Notes: generated from the letters alone by a model not told the origin. A DNA stretch of 10,731 nucleotides from Sulfurimonadaceae bacterium (GCA_026193155.1 JAPHSI010000204.1:1-10731); one strand, 5' to 3'; counted from the stretch's first letter, positions 1 through 7,090 are shown. A program made the numbers and translations.

Positions 1-12
1 ACAGGAGTCATA

Positions 13-240
13 ATGGCACTTTTAGATGATATTAAAGAAGTAGTAGTTGAGCAGTTAAGCGTTAGCGCTGATGAAGTTAAAGAGGACGCAAAGTTCGTTG
101 AAGATTTAGGTGCGGATAGCCTTGATGTTGTTGAACTAGTAATGGCTCTAGAAGAGAAATTTGATATCGAAATTCCAGATGATGAAGCTGAAAAGATTCA
201 AACTGTTAAAGATGTAGTAGATTATATAGAAAGTAAATAA
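13..240 (+). CDS. acpP: Acyl carrier protein
   Basis: This is the acyl carrier protein that holds growing fatty-acyl chains as thioesters on a 4'-phosphopantetheine arm in the cytosolic type II fatty-acid synthesis pathway. The 75-residue, strongly acidic product has the normal family length. The motif GADSLDVVELVMALEEKF is the classic helix II signature, and Ser36 in DSL is the attachment site added by holo-ACP synthase. The ATG is set by an AGGAG ribosome site at 3-7, five bases upstream. fabF and accA follow on the same strand, as is common in Campylobacterota, so the product supplies substrate carriers for its neighbours. The promoter lies outside the window. Identification is essentially certain from length, charge and the DSL motif. 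Confidence 0.98.
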   Translation: MALLDDIKEVVVEQLSVSADEVKEDAKFVEDLGADSLDVVELVMALEEKFDIEIPDDEAEKIQTVKDVVDYIESK

Positions 241-262
241 TCTAAGATATTTAAATATTTTT

Positions 263-287
263 AAAGCCAAGCCTAGAGCTTGGTTTT
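263..287 (+). terminator. Hairpin between acpP and fabF, possible partial terminator
   Basis: Bases 263-272 pair with 278-287 (core CCAAGC/GCTTGG, one G-U pair) around a five-base loop, and the 3' arm ends in TTTT. A further T-rich stretch follows before fabF. It resembles a weak intrinsic terminator or processing hairpin. It could let acpP be made in excess of fabF, which is an inference from its position. Confidence 0.55.
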
Positions 288-319
288 ATAAAGTATTTTA
301 TATTTTTTGGGAGTTCTTA

Positions 320-1531
320 ATGAGAAGAGTTGTAGTAACTGGTATTGGTATGATTAACGCTGTAGGAAATGATAAAGAGAGTGCATTTAAAGCTATATGT
401 GATGGTGTATGTGGAATTGACACGATAACTTTATTTGATCCTGAAAACTACAGTGTAAAGATTGCCGGTGAAGTTAAAAACTTTGACGCTTCAGAGGTTA
501 TGCCTCCAAAAGAGGTTAAAAAAGCAGATAGATTTATACACTTAGGTTTAAAAGCTGCTAAAGAAGCTATGGAAGATGCAAACCTACCTGAAGATATTGA
601 TATGACTCGTTTTGGTATTAGTGCGGGTTCTGGTATCGGTGGACTTCCGTCAATCGAGAAAAATTCCGTAATCCTTGAGAACAGAGGACCTAGAAGAATT
701 TCACCTTTCTTTATCCCTGGTGCACTTGTAAATATGCTTGGTGGATTTGTTTCGATTGAACATGGAACTCAAGGACCTAACCTTTCTTCAGTAACTGCAT
801 GTGCAGCAGGTACTCACGCGGTCAGTGAAGCTGCAAAAACTATTATGTGTAACGGTGCAGAGAGAATGTTGGTTGTTTCAGCTGAGTGTGCTGTTACAGG
901 TGTTGGTGTTGGTGGATTTGCTGCTATGAAAGCACTTTCTACTAATAATGATAATCCAAAAGGAGCATCTCGTCCATTTGATGCAAACCGTGACGGTTTT
1001 GTAATGGGTGAGGGTGCGGCTTCACTAGTTTTAGAAGAGTATGAAAGTGCAAAAGCACGTGGTGCAAATATTTATGGTGAGCTTATTGGATTTGGTGAGA
1101 GTGGTGATGCTAACCATATCACTACTCCAAGTCTTGATGGTCCTGCTCGTGCTATGAAAGCTGCATACACAATGGCAGGTGAACCTAAAATTGACTATGT
1201 AAATGCTCACGGTACATCTACACCGATTAACGATAAAAATGAAACAGCAGCAGTAAAAGAACTTTTAGGTGAAGAAACTCCTCCTATGAGTTCTATTAAA
1301 GGTCAAATCGGTCACTGTCTAGGTGCAGCTGGTGGTATTGAGGCTGTTACTTGTTTAATGGCTATGCGTGATGGAATTATTCCTCCAACAATTAACTATG
1401 AAACACCTGATGAGAATTGTGATTTAGATTATGTTCCAAATAAAGCGCGTAAAGCTGAACTTAAAACAGTTATGAGTAACTCTTTTGGTTTTGGTGGAAC
1501 TAACGGCGTATTGATTTTTCAAAAAATCTAA
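320..1531 (+). CDS. fabF: 3-oxoacyl-ACP synthase II (FabF)
   Basis: This is beta-ketoacyl-ACP synthase II, the cytosolic condensing enzyme that extends acyl-ACP with malonyl-ACP by decarboxylative Claisen condensation. The 403-residue product is close to the usual length of about 410. The Cys-His-His triad is visible: Cys161 in TACAAGTHA, His297 in NAHGTSTPINDKNE and His332 in KGQIGHCLGAAGG, with the conserved Lys327 just before. The glycine-rich end SNSFGFGGTNG (386-396) is typical. The whole chain follows the FabF pattern and not FabH, which has Cys-His-Asn. The ATG has GGGAG at 309-313. It lies between acpP and accA, so all three genes serve chain elongation. FabB is the only realistic alternative name; the surrounding genes favour fabF. 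Confidence 0.97.
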   Translation: MRRVVVTGIGMINAVGNDKESAFKAICDGVCGIDTITLFDPENYSVKIAGEVKNFDASEVMPPKEVKKADRFIHLGLKAAKEAMEDANLPEDIDMTRFGISAGSGIGGLPSIEKNSVILENRGPRRISPFFIPGALVNMLGGFVSIEHGTQGPNLSSVTACAAGTHAVSEAAKTIMCNGAERMLVVSAECAVTGVGVGGFAAMKALSTNNDNPKGASRPFDANRDGFVMGEGAASLVLEEYESAKARGANIYGELIGFGESGDANHITTPSLDGPARAMKAAYTMAGEPKIDYVNAHGTSTPINDKNETAAVKELLGEETPPMSSIKGQIGHCLGAAGGIEAVTCLMAMRDGIIPPTINYETPDENCDLDYVPNKARKAELKTVMSNSFGFGGTNGVLIFQKI

Positions 1532-1545
1532 TTTAAGGATTTAAT

Positions 1546-2481
1546 TTGGCTACATATTTAGACTTTGAACAAAAGATAAAATCTATTCAAGAAGAGATTA
1601 TATCTGCACGTGTTCGCCATGATGACAATAGAGTTTTAGAACTTGAAACTAGTCTTGATAAATCTGTTGAAAAAATCTATACTAATTTATCTGATTTTCA
1701 AAAGCTACAACTTGCACGTCACTTAGACAGACCATATGCCCTAGATTATATAAACTTGTTAATGCGTGACAAATATGAGATTCATGGAGACCGTCACTTT
1801 AGAGATGATCCTGCAATTCTTTGTTACCTAGGTTATATAGGTGAAGAGAAAGTTATGGTTATAGGTGAGCAAAAAGGTCGTGGAACTAAAAACAAGATAA
1901 GAAGAAATTTTGGTATGCCACATCCTGAGGGTTATAGAAAAGCTTTGCGTGCTGCAAAATTAGCTGAAAAGTTTAATATTCCTGTTCTGTTTTTAGTAGA
2001 CACTCCGGGTGCATATCCAGGAATCGGTGCAGAGGAACGTAACCAAAGTGAGGCAATAGCAAGAAACTTACTAGAATTAGCAGAACTAAAAACTGAAAGT
2101 ATATCTATAGTTATTGGTGAAGGTGGTTCTGGTGGAGCTTTAGCTATCGGTGTAGCTGATAAGTTTGCTATGATGCGTTATTCCGTATTTAGTGTTATCT
2201 CACCTGAGGGATGTTCTGCAATTTTATGGAATGATCCTGCGCGTGCAGAAGATGCAACAAAAGCTATGAAAATTACATCTGCTGACTTAAAAGAGTTAGA
2301 CCTTATCGATGATGTAATTAATGAGCCTTTAATAGGTGCCCATCGTGACCGTGACGGTGCGGCTAAAGCTATCGGTGATTACTTTATAACTGAGCTTAAA
2401 AAGCTTCGTGAGATGAGTGAGGAAGAGCGTATGGATGCTCGTTATGCGCGTCTTACAGGAATGGGTGCATATAGCGAATAA
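1546..2481 (+). CDS. accA: Acetyl-CoA carboxylase carboxyltransferase subunit alpha
   Basis: AccA is the alpha subunit of the carboxyltransferase half of acetyl-CoA carboxylase. With AccD it moves the carboxyl group from carboxybiotin on AccB to acetyl-CoA, making malonyl-CoA, the first committed step of fatty-acid synthesis. At 311 residues it matches the family (about 319 in E. coli). Diagnostic stretches are IGEQKGRGTKNKIRRNFGMP, FLVDTPGAYPGIGAEERNQ and IGEGGSGGALAIGVADK, followed by SVISPEGCSAILW, which form the crotonase-fold site with its glycine-rich oxyanion loops. No zinc finger is expected because that belongs to AccD. The start codon is TTG, chosen because AAGGA at 1535-1539 sits six bases upstream and the protein then begins ATYLDFEQK as in relatives. 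Only 14 bases separate it from fabF, so the two are probably co-transcribed. Confidence 0.97.
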   Translation: MATYLDFEQKIKSIQEEIISARVRHDDNRVLELETSLDKSVEKIYTNLSDFQKLQLARHLDRPYALDYINLLMRDKYEIHGDRHFRDDPAILCYLGYIGEEKVMVIGEQKGRGTKNKIRRNFGMPHPEGYRKALRAAKLAEKFNIPVLFLVDTPGAYPGIGAEERNQSEAIARNLLELAELKTESISIVIGEGGSGGALAIGVADKFAMMRYSVFSVISPEGCSAILWNDPARAEDATKAMKITSADLKELDLIDDVINEPLIGAHRDRDGAAKAIGDYFITELKKLREMSEEERMDARYARLTGMGAYSE

Positions 2482-2491
2482 AAGCTAAAAT

Positions 2492-2520
2492 AGTAACGCA
2501 TTTTCAGCGTTACTTTCTTC
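2492..2520 (+). terminator. Intrinsic terminator after accA
   Basis: AGTAACGC (2492-2499) pairs perfectly with GCGTTACT (2507-2514) around a seven-base loop, followed by TTTCTTC. It begins ten bases after the accA stop codon, so it most likely ends the acpP-fabF-accA transcript. The T-tract is imperfect. Confidence 0.7.
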
Positions 2521-2523
2521 ATC

Positions 2524-2540
2524 GCATACTTCAAGTATGC
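2524..2540. repeat. GCATAC inverted repeat in convergent spacer
   Basis: GCATAC (2524-2529) and GTATGC (2535-2540) form a six-base-pair hairpin with loop TTCAA. The loop ends could extend the symmetry to eight bases per arm with a single central C. It is flanked by TTCTTC-type pyrimidine runs and lies just after the accA terminator. It may be a second terminator or part of a dispersed repeat. Confidence 0.55.
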
Positions 2541-2599
2541 TTCTTCAAAAGTGCCTCGAAACTGCATCACTCTTTTAATTTTATATTTTTCAGATTTTG

Positions 2600-2666
2600 C
2601 CCTTAGCTTGAACGTATGGAACATTTTACCAAAAATGTTCACGGGAGTTCAAAATAGAGCTAAGGG
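2600..2666. repeat. Nested inverted repeat (67-base foldback)
   Basis: Three nested pairs of arms share one axis. The outer arms are CCCTTAGCT (2600-2608) and AGCTAAGGG (2658-2666). The middle arms are TGAAC (2609-2613) and GTTCA (2647-2651). The inner arms are GAACATTTT (2619-2627) and AAAATGTTC (2632-2640) around an ACCA loop. The middle and inner stems are separated by a small internal loop, and six unpaired bases sit at 2652-2657. It lies 12 bases beyond the stop of the minus-strand exonuclease gene. It could terminate or protect that mRNA, or be an inserted repeat of the REP kind. It has no T-tract on either strand immediately after the stem, which argues against a plain intrinsic terminator. 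Confidence 0.75.
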
Positions 2667-2678
2667 TATTCTTTGGAG

Positions 2679-3497
2679 TTATTTCTCCTTTTCAGACTTT
2701 TTCTCTTCTTCCAGTTTATATAACGGGTCGAGTTTTGGACGTTTGAGCATTTTCGCATGCTTAGAGAATTTTATCAGATCTTCTACTGTTTTTACATCAT
2801 TATCAATATTTTTCAAGCAAAGTTTAAAAAGTTCATATGTAGTTAAAACATCACTCATAGCTCTATGGTGTGTAGCATCTGGATATAAGTTAAAGAATTC
2901 ATTTAAGTAAGATAGAGAATACCTATAAGATTCTATAGTCCTTTGTGCCAGATGTAAAGAACAGAGTGAACGATTTAAAAGAGGTGGTAAACCGATTTTT
3001 TGCATACTTGCAGATATGAAATTAAAATCAAACTTTACATCATGAGCTATAAATACTGCATCACCTAAAAACTCTTTAAATTTATAAAGAACCTGTTTTA
3101 AGTTTGGTGCGTCCTTTGTATCTTCAGCTTTTATGCCTGTAATCTCTGTTATATGTATATTTATCTCTTTTGTATTGACTAGTGTATCGAATCTACCTAT
3201 AACTTTATTATTTTTTATTTTCAAAGCAGCTATTTCTATTATTTGATGTTTTTCTATTTTAGAACCGTTTGTTTCAATATCAACTATACAAAACTCTGCA
3301 TCTTCAATTTTTAAAAATTTTGTAGCAAAAAAATAGTTTCCATGGTGCTTTTTTATGTCTAAACCTTGAGATTGCCACAACTCTAAAATAAAGTCTAAAT
3401 CATCACCAAGTTGAGTTTTTAGATGTTCCCTTGCAAGACCCTTAGTAGAGAGTTTGTGCATACTCTTTTCATTCAGATTTATATTTTTATTTAGCAT
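2679..3497 (-). CDS. DnaQ-like DEDDh 3'-5' exonuclease
   Basis: This is a DEDDh-family 3'-5' exonuclease of the DNA polymerase III epsilon (DnaQ) type. The Exo I motif is IVDIETNG, with Asp73 and Glu75. Exo II is FIAHDVKFDFNF, with Asp157. Exo III is HHRAMSD, with His211 and Asp216. All four acidic residues and the histidine are present, so it should be catalytically active with two metal ions. At 272 residues it has about 65 residues before the domain and a Lys/Glu-rich tail (262-272). It could be the replicative proofreading subunit or an accessory exonuclease, which sequence alone does not settle. Its first ATG overlaps the end of trpF by 11 bases. An alternative start at Met13 (ATG at 3461) is preceded by AAAAGAG, so the exact start is uncertain. 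It is the last gene of the rpe-trpF operon. Confidence 0.88.
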   Translation of the reverse strand: MLNKNINLNEKSMHKLSTKGLAREHLKTQLGDDLDFILELWQSQGLDIKKHHGNYFFATKFLKIEDAEFCIVDIETNGSKIEKHQIIEIAALKIKNNKVIGRFDTLVNTKEINIHITEITGIKAEDTKDAPNLKQVLYKFKEFLGDAVFIAHDVKFDFNFISASMQKIGLPPLLNRSLCSLHLAQRTIESYRYSLSYLNEFFNLYPDATHHRAMSDVLTTYELFKLCLKNIDNDVKTVEDLIKFSKHAKMLKRPKLDPLYKLEEEKKSEKEK

Positions 3498-4071
3498 TAT
3501 ATATAAAGTCTTTTACTTTTTTAAAATCTTTTATACCGTGACTAATTTCAACTCCGCTACTTACATCAACACCGTAAAACCCATACTCTTTAAGTGAAGA
3601 CACATTCTCCGGATTTAGTCCTCCTGCTAAAATAATTTTTGAGCAATCAACTCCATCAAACCATTCTATATTTATTCTTTTTCCTGCTCCACCATATGAT
3701 TCGCAGTATGCATCTACAAGTCTGTACTCATCTGAGTATTTTAAAATATCTTGAGCCTCTTTTGCACGAATAACTTTTATGTGAGGAACAAAAAGTTGCT
3801 CATAAACTTTATCACTTGCTTCAAAATGAAGTTGTGCCAGTGTACACCCAGATTCTTGAATATATGAGTTTATAACTTGAGCATCTACATTTACAAATAG
3901 TCCGACTTTTTCTACAAAAGGTGGAAGTTTTGAGATTATTTTTTTTGCATCTGAGGGAGAGATATATCTTGGAGATTTTTCATAAAACACAAAGCCGAGT
4001 GCATCTGCACCGGCTTCTATTGCCATCATTGCATCTTTATAAGATGTAATACCGCAAATCTTGCACTTCAT
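3487..4071 (-). CDS. trpF: Phosphoribosylanthranilate isomerase
   Basis: TrpF catalyses the Amadori rearrangement of N-(5'-phosphoribosyl)anthranilate to CdRP in tryptophan synthesis, in the cytosol. The 194-residue (beta/alpha)8 barrel opens with MKCKICGI, where Cys6 is the catalytic base, and Asp120 in LVDAY is the expected general acid. The stretch GADALGFVFYEKSPRYIS is the family signature, with Arg35 in SPRY. GGAGKRI, AGGLNPENV and VDVSSGVE are the late phosphate-binding loops. It reads QLHFEA where many relatives have QLHG, a mild divergence. The ATG shares its A with the rpe stop codon (TAATG), so translation is probably coupled. No other trp gene is in the window, so this is a trpF detached from a trp operon. 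Confidence 0.95.
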   Translation of the reverse strand: MKCKICGITSYKDAMMAIEAGADALGFVFYEKSPRYISPSDAKKIISKLPPFVEKVGLFVNVDAQVINSYIQESGCTLAQLHFEASDKVYEQLFVPHIKVIRAKEAQDILKYSDEYRLVDAYCESYGGAGKRINIEWFDGVDCSKIILAGGLNPENVSSLKEYGFYGVDVSSGVEISHGIKDFKKVKDFIYNAK

Positions 4072-4715
4072 TATACTTGTAGACTCTCAATAGCAGCTTT
4101 CTTATCCTCGTGCTTAAATACATAGCTTCCTGCTACTACAACATCAACACCTACAGCTTTTAAGGAACGAATGTTTTTATCACTAACACCGCCATCTACT
4201 TCTATAAGACAATTTGGATTAAGTTTATTTCTCATCTCATTTAATTTTTTTGCTTTTGGCAAGACACTTTCTATAAAACTTTGTCCTCCAAAACCAGGGT
4301 TTACACTCATAAGTAAAACCATATCTAAATCCTCAAGAAGGTACTCAATAGATTCAGGCGGTGTATGAGGGTTTAAAACAATAGCGGGTTTGATTCCGTA
4401 TGAACGAATTTTTTGAATTAAACGATGAGGGTGTTTTTCTTCTTCAATATGAAAAGAGATGTATTCTGGTTTTAAAGGTGCAAACAGCTCGACAAAAAAA
4501 GTATTATTCTCAACCATAAGGTGAATATCAAGTGGTTTTGTAGCACATTTAGCTACACTTGATACTACTACGGGACCAATTGTCAAGTTTGGTACAAAAT
4601 GACCGTCCATTACATCTACATGAACTAAATCACAACCTGCATTACATATCTCTTCAACATCTCGTTGAAGATTTCCAAAATCTGCAGATAATATACTCGG
4701 AGCTACCTTTATCAT
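4071..4715 (-). CDS. rpe: Ribulose-phosphate 3-epimerase
   Basis: Rpe interconverts D-ribulose 5-phosphate and D-xylulose 5-phosphate in the pentose phosphate pathway, and in the Calvin cycle where present. I start it at the ATG at 4715, giving 214 residues beginning MIKVAPSILSADF, the classic family opening. AAAAAGG lies six bases upstream, while an upstream in-frame ATG at 4769 would precede the promoter. Metal ligands follow the family pattern: His32 and Asp34 in VHVDVMDG, His65 in DIHLMVE and Asp174 in IEVDGGV; Asp34 and Asp174 act as acid and base. MSVNPGFGGQSF is the phosphate-site loop. It is first in an operon with trpF and an exonuclease. Confidence 0.96.
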   Translation of the reverse strand: MIKVAPSILSADFGNLQRDVEEICNAGCDLVHVDVMDGHFVPNLTIGPVVVSSVAKCATKPLDIHLMVENNTFFVELFAPLKPEYISFHIEEEKHPHRLIQKIRSYGIKPAIVLNPHTPPESIEYLLEDLDMVLLMSVNPGFGGQSFIESVLPKAKKLNEMRNKLNPNCLIEVDGGVSDKNIRSLKAVGVDVVVAGSYVFKHEDKKAAIESLQV

Positions 4716-4742
4716 GATAAACCTTTTTAGAATTATTTTGGA

Positions 4743-4748
4743 ATTATA
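4743..4748 (-). promoter_or_regulatory. Promoter -10 box for the rpe-trpF-exonuclease operon
   Basis: Read on the minus strand, the sequence CGATATAATTCC contains a perfect TATAAT 27 bases before the rpe ATG. No good -35 hexamer is seen at the usual distance, which is normal for Campylobacterota sigma-70 promoters. The predicted 5' leader is about 20 bases. Confidence 0.7.
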
Positions 4749-4750
4749 TC

Positions 4751-4767
4751 GAAGTTTATTTAACTTC
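4751..4767. promoter_or_regulatory. Inverted repeat next to the rpe -10 box
   Basis: GAAGTT (4751-4756) and AACTTC (4762-4767) form a 17-base inverted repeat with a five-base spacer, immediately upstream of the rpe -10 box. The position suits an operator. No regulator can be named. Confidence 0.35.
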
Positions 4768-4826
4768 ATTTAATCACGGATACTGTGCGTGAGCTTTTCA
4801 CTGATAAAAACCTAGTGTTAACGTAG

Positions 4827-4849
4827 AGAAAGGGGCTTTGCTCCTTTCT
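4827..4849 (-). terminator. Hairpin after the STAS/CheX gene
   Basis: AGAAAGG and CCTTTCT (4827-4833 and 4843-4849) enclose a GC/GC pair and a three-base loop. It starts four bases after the TAG stop of the minus-strand gene and likely marks the end of the signalling operon. No T-run follows directly on the minus strand. An A-C mismatch there becomes a G-U pair if the plus strand is transcribed. Confidence 0.5.
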
Positions 4850-4853
4850 TGTC

Positions 4854-6248
4854 CTATCTAGTCAAAAAGAAGAGGAATCTTTCATTATCAAACACTAAAT
4901 CTACTTGTACACCTTTTTTATCTTTGGCTACTTCTAAAAGAGAGTCTATCGAGTGATAAGTTCTAGGAAGTGTTATATTTACCTTAACTCCATGATCACC
5001 AAGTAAAGATTTAACTTTACCTCCAACTATATTTACTAGTTCGGCTAAAGTATCTAAAATCATTTCAATATCATCAGTATTTTCACCTATTAAAAGTTCA
5101 CATGCTTTTTTAGCAATCTCTTTAGGAAATACAAGTACGACCATACCGTCGATATCTCCATAAAATCCAATTGAAGAAGCAATCTTTCCTTCTGTTTCTT
5201 TGATGTCTATCTTATTTACTTCTATGGCTTCTTTTGCTGCTTTTGAGTTTGTCATCATCTCAATTGTTGCTACGGTAGCATCTATAAAATCAGGCAGCTT
5301 AGTGACTATTGCTTTATTTAAAGACCTTTGATTCTTTATATTAGCCGCAGAACTAGCACCTAGTTCTTCTAAAAGTTTTTTATTTCCTAGTATATCTTCC
5401 ATCTGAGCATAAAAAATAATACCCGCATCTTCCATGGTTTCCTGAAAAGAATCTTGAACTTTAGTGGAATCAAGACCTACGAAACATATAGTTGCGTTAT
5501 ATTCAGCGGCACTGGTTGCAAGTCTTGAAAAGAAGTTTAGAGCATGAATATTCATACTAACAACTTTATATGCATCAAATATAAATAATCTAAATCCAAC
5601 ATTTAGGGAGTTTTTATGATAAGCAATATTAAAAGTATTTCCTATCTCTGTATCTAGAAAAGCAGAAATAGTGTAAATGATTGCATTTCCTGTAACTCTT
5701 GTAGCTACTTTTTGTCCCATTTGACCAAGATAAGTATCTTGTATTATGTTGTCGTAGGCACTTTTGTTTGCACTTTTTTCATGAAACTCTTCAAAATTTT
5801 GACATACTATTGGATTGTGACCTGCATCATGAAGTTCAATTGCCATAGCAGTTCTTTGTGATTTGTCATCACTGAAAAGCAGGACATTTTTATTTTGATT
5901 TTTAAAACTAGATGAAAAAAGTGAAGCATTTGCAAAAGAGTTAAAAATAGAAAAGTTTATATTTTCTGCATAAAATTTTGTTATTGCTATATATTTTTTA
6001 TGGTCTAAATCACAAAAACCGACTGTTATACTTTTAGCCTGTCTTATCTTTGAAAAAAGTTTTATAAATACATCTAAGCCGTTTTTATTGAAAAAAATAA
6101 CCTTTTTTAAAGAAACCAAAACCATATCTACATTCAATTCAACCGTAGATTCAACATCTTCTAGACTTAAAAAAGTCGATGTGTTATTTCCGTCTAAAAA
6201 TCCTTGAGGTGTAAATACCCCAATTCCATTTTTAACTAATGCTCTCAT
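4854..6248 (-). CDS. STAS / receiver-like / STAS / CheX-type multidomain signalling protein
   Basis: This 464-residue soluble protein appears to join four domains. Residues 1-115 read as a STAS domain (GVFTPQGFLDGNN, then MVLVSLKKVIFFNKNG), with Asn54-Lys-Asn56 where anti-anti-sigma factors carry the Asp-Ser. Residues 119-180 resemble a response-regulator receiver: VLLFSDDKSQR has the acidic pair Asp127/128, and NIIQDTYLGQMGQ puts Asp171 at the phosphoacceptor position. The second half of a receiver seems absent. Residues 182-290 read as a second STAS domain (FRLFIFDAYKVVSMNIHALN), again without the Ser. Residues 350-464 match CheX: GFYGDIDGMVVLVFP, then DTLAELVNIVGG, with Glu403 and Asn406 as the ExxN phosphatase pair. 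The CheX end suggests dephosphorylation of CheY-like partners. The ATG overlaps the HDOD stop as ATGA. The CheX call is firm; the others are fold-level reading by eye. Confidence 0.75.
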   Translation of the reverse strand: MRALVKNGIGVFTPQGFLDGNNTSTFLSLEDVESTVELNVDMVLVSLKKVIFFNKNGLDVFIKLFSKIRQAKSITVGFCDLDHKKYIAITKFYAENINFSIFNSFANASLFSSSFKNQNKNVLLFSDDKSQRTAMAIELHDAGHNPIVCQNFEEFHEKSANKSAYDNIIQDTYLGQMGQKVATRVTGNAIIYTISAFLDTEIGNTFNIAYHKNSLNVGFRLFIFDAYKVVSMNIHALNFFSRLATSAAEYNATICFVGLDSTKVQDSFQETMEDAGIIFYAQMEDILGNKKLLEELGASSAANIKNQRSLNKAIVTKLPDFIDATVATIEMMTNSKAAKEAIEVNKIDIKETEGKIASSIGFYGDIDGMVVLVFPKEIAKKACELLIGENTDDIEMILDTLAELVNIVGGKVKSLLGDHGVKVNITLPRTYHSIDSLLEVAKDKKGVQVDLVFDNERFLFFLTR

Positions 6249-7042
6249 TCAATCTCCATCAATTTTGAAAACTCTTCATATATATCTGTTACATAATCAA
6301 TCTGAAAATCAATAAAGTCATTCAAAGAAGCTTCTACAAACATTGGTTTTGAAAGTTCATAAAAAAGTAAAAGATGCATCCATTTAGCAAGTATATCTAT
6401 CTCTTTGTTGCTTGAAGGATTTAATCCCGAAGAACTGTATACTATTTCTGAAATTTCTTCCGGCATATCCCATTTATTTGCTATTTGTACACAAATATCA
6501 AAGATAGAAGTACCACAAAGCCTTTTTAAAATAGTATTATAATCCAAGTGATGTACACTTCTTAAAAGGTCTACATCTTTTTTTACATTTGAAAAAAGAG
6601 CTTCCGCAACTATTATACTCGCAGGCAAAAGAGTTATCGCACTCTCTACCTCTTTATCTTTTATATCTAGATGTTCTAGTATTTTTTTCCATTTTAATGA
6701 CAAGTGTGCTTGTAGTTCACCAAATGTTTTTTCATTAAGTTTAAAAAGTTCCCACTTCTTAGGAGAGAGTAAAGTCAACATATAGTTATATAGAGTTTGT
6801 TGTGAAGCGGGTAAACCTAATATACCAAATATTTGCCCAATATCACTAACCTCTGTTCTAAAACCATAAATAGGCTTATTTACCAAATTGATTAAATAGC
6901 TCTTTAATGCCAAATCACTTTGTGCTATTTTTGCAGCTTTAGAAAGCTCACCGTTATTTACTAAAATCATAGTAGCTTGCAGCACTTTAGGTGTTGGTGG
7001 AATTTTTTCTATAAATATATCTATATCATTTTTTGTTACCAT
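6245..7042 (-). CDS. HDOD-domain protein
   Basis: The 265-residue soluble protein has an HDOD domain over roughly residues 10-200. The usual start of the domain is seen as IPPTPKVLQ (14-22), the core as INLVNKPIYGFRTEVSDIG (51-69) then ILGLPA, and the end as IANKWDMPEEI (187-197), matching the family's KWglPeei. HDOD domains are HD-like helical folds that have lost the catalytic metal ligands, and no HD pair is visible here. They act as regulatory scaffolds in signalling, motility and development. It has no fused kinase, GGDEF or EAL domain. It overlaps the downstream STAS/CheX gene by ATGA, so the two products are probably made together and may interact. No strong ribosome site precedes the ATG, so initiation may be weak or from a short leader. 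Confidence 0.85.
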   Translation of the reverse strand: MVTKNDIDIFIEKIPPTPKVLQATMILVNNGELSKAAKIAQSDLALKSYLINLVNKPIYGFRTEVSDIGQIFGILGLPASQQTLYNYMLTLLSPKKWELFKLNEKTFGELQAHLSLKWKKILEHLDIKDKEVESAITLLPASIIVAEALFSNVKKDVDLLRSVHHLDYNTILKRLCGTSIFDICVQIANKWDMPEEISEIVYSSSGLNPSSNKEIDILAKWMHLLLFYELSKPMFVEASLNDFIDFQIDYVTDIYEEFSKLMEIE

Positions 7043-7064
7043 ACATGAACTTTATTGTAAAATT

Positions 7065-7077
7065 GCTAAATTTTAGC
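7065..7077. promoter_or_regulatory. 13-base palindrome upstream of the HDOD gene
   Basis: GCTAAATTTTAGC is a perfect palindrome with six-base arms around a single T. It sits 22 bases before the HDOD start, and a possible minus-strand -10, TATAGC (7081-7076), overlaps it. It could be an operator for the HDOD operon. Short AT-rich palindromes can also occur by chance. Confidence 0.35.
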
Positions 7078-7090
7078 TATATTTTGATAA

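Noticed and set aside
2442..2642. 66-codon minus-strand frame as a real protein gene
   Set aside because: It begins inside the foldback stem without a ribosome site and runs into accA on the opposite strand. I keep it only as a clue to a repeat. A resemblance of EEAYLKYAM to a GyrA motif is too short to mean anything.
2551..2910. 119-codon plus-strand frame across the foldback and the exonuclease end
   Set aside because: Most of it is antisense to the conserved DEDDh exonuclease and its product is low-complexity Ser/Phe-rich sequence.
4716..4769. Longer rpe start at 4769
   Set aside because: It would place the TATAAT box inside the coding region and add residues absent from the family, while the ATG at 4715 has a good ribosome site.
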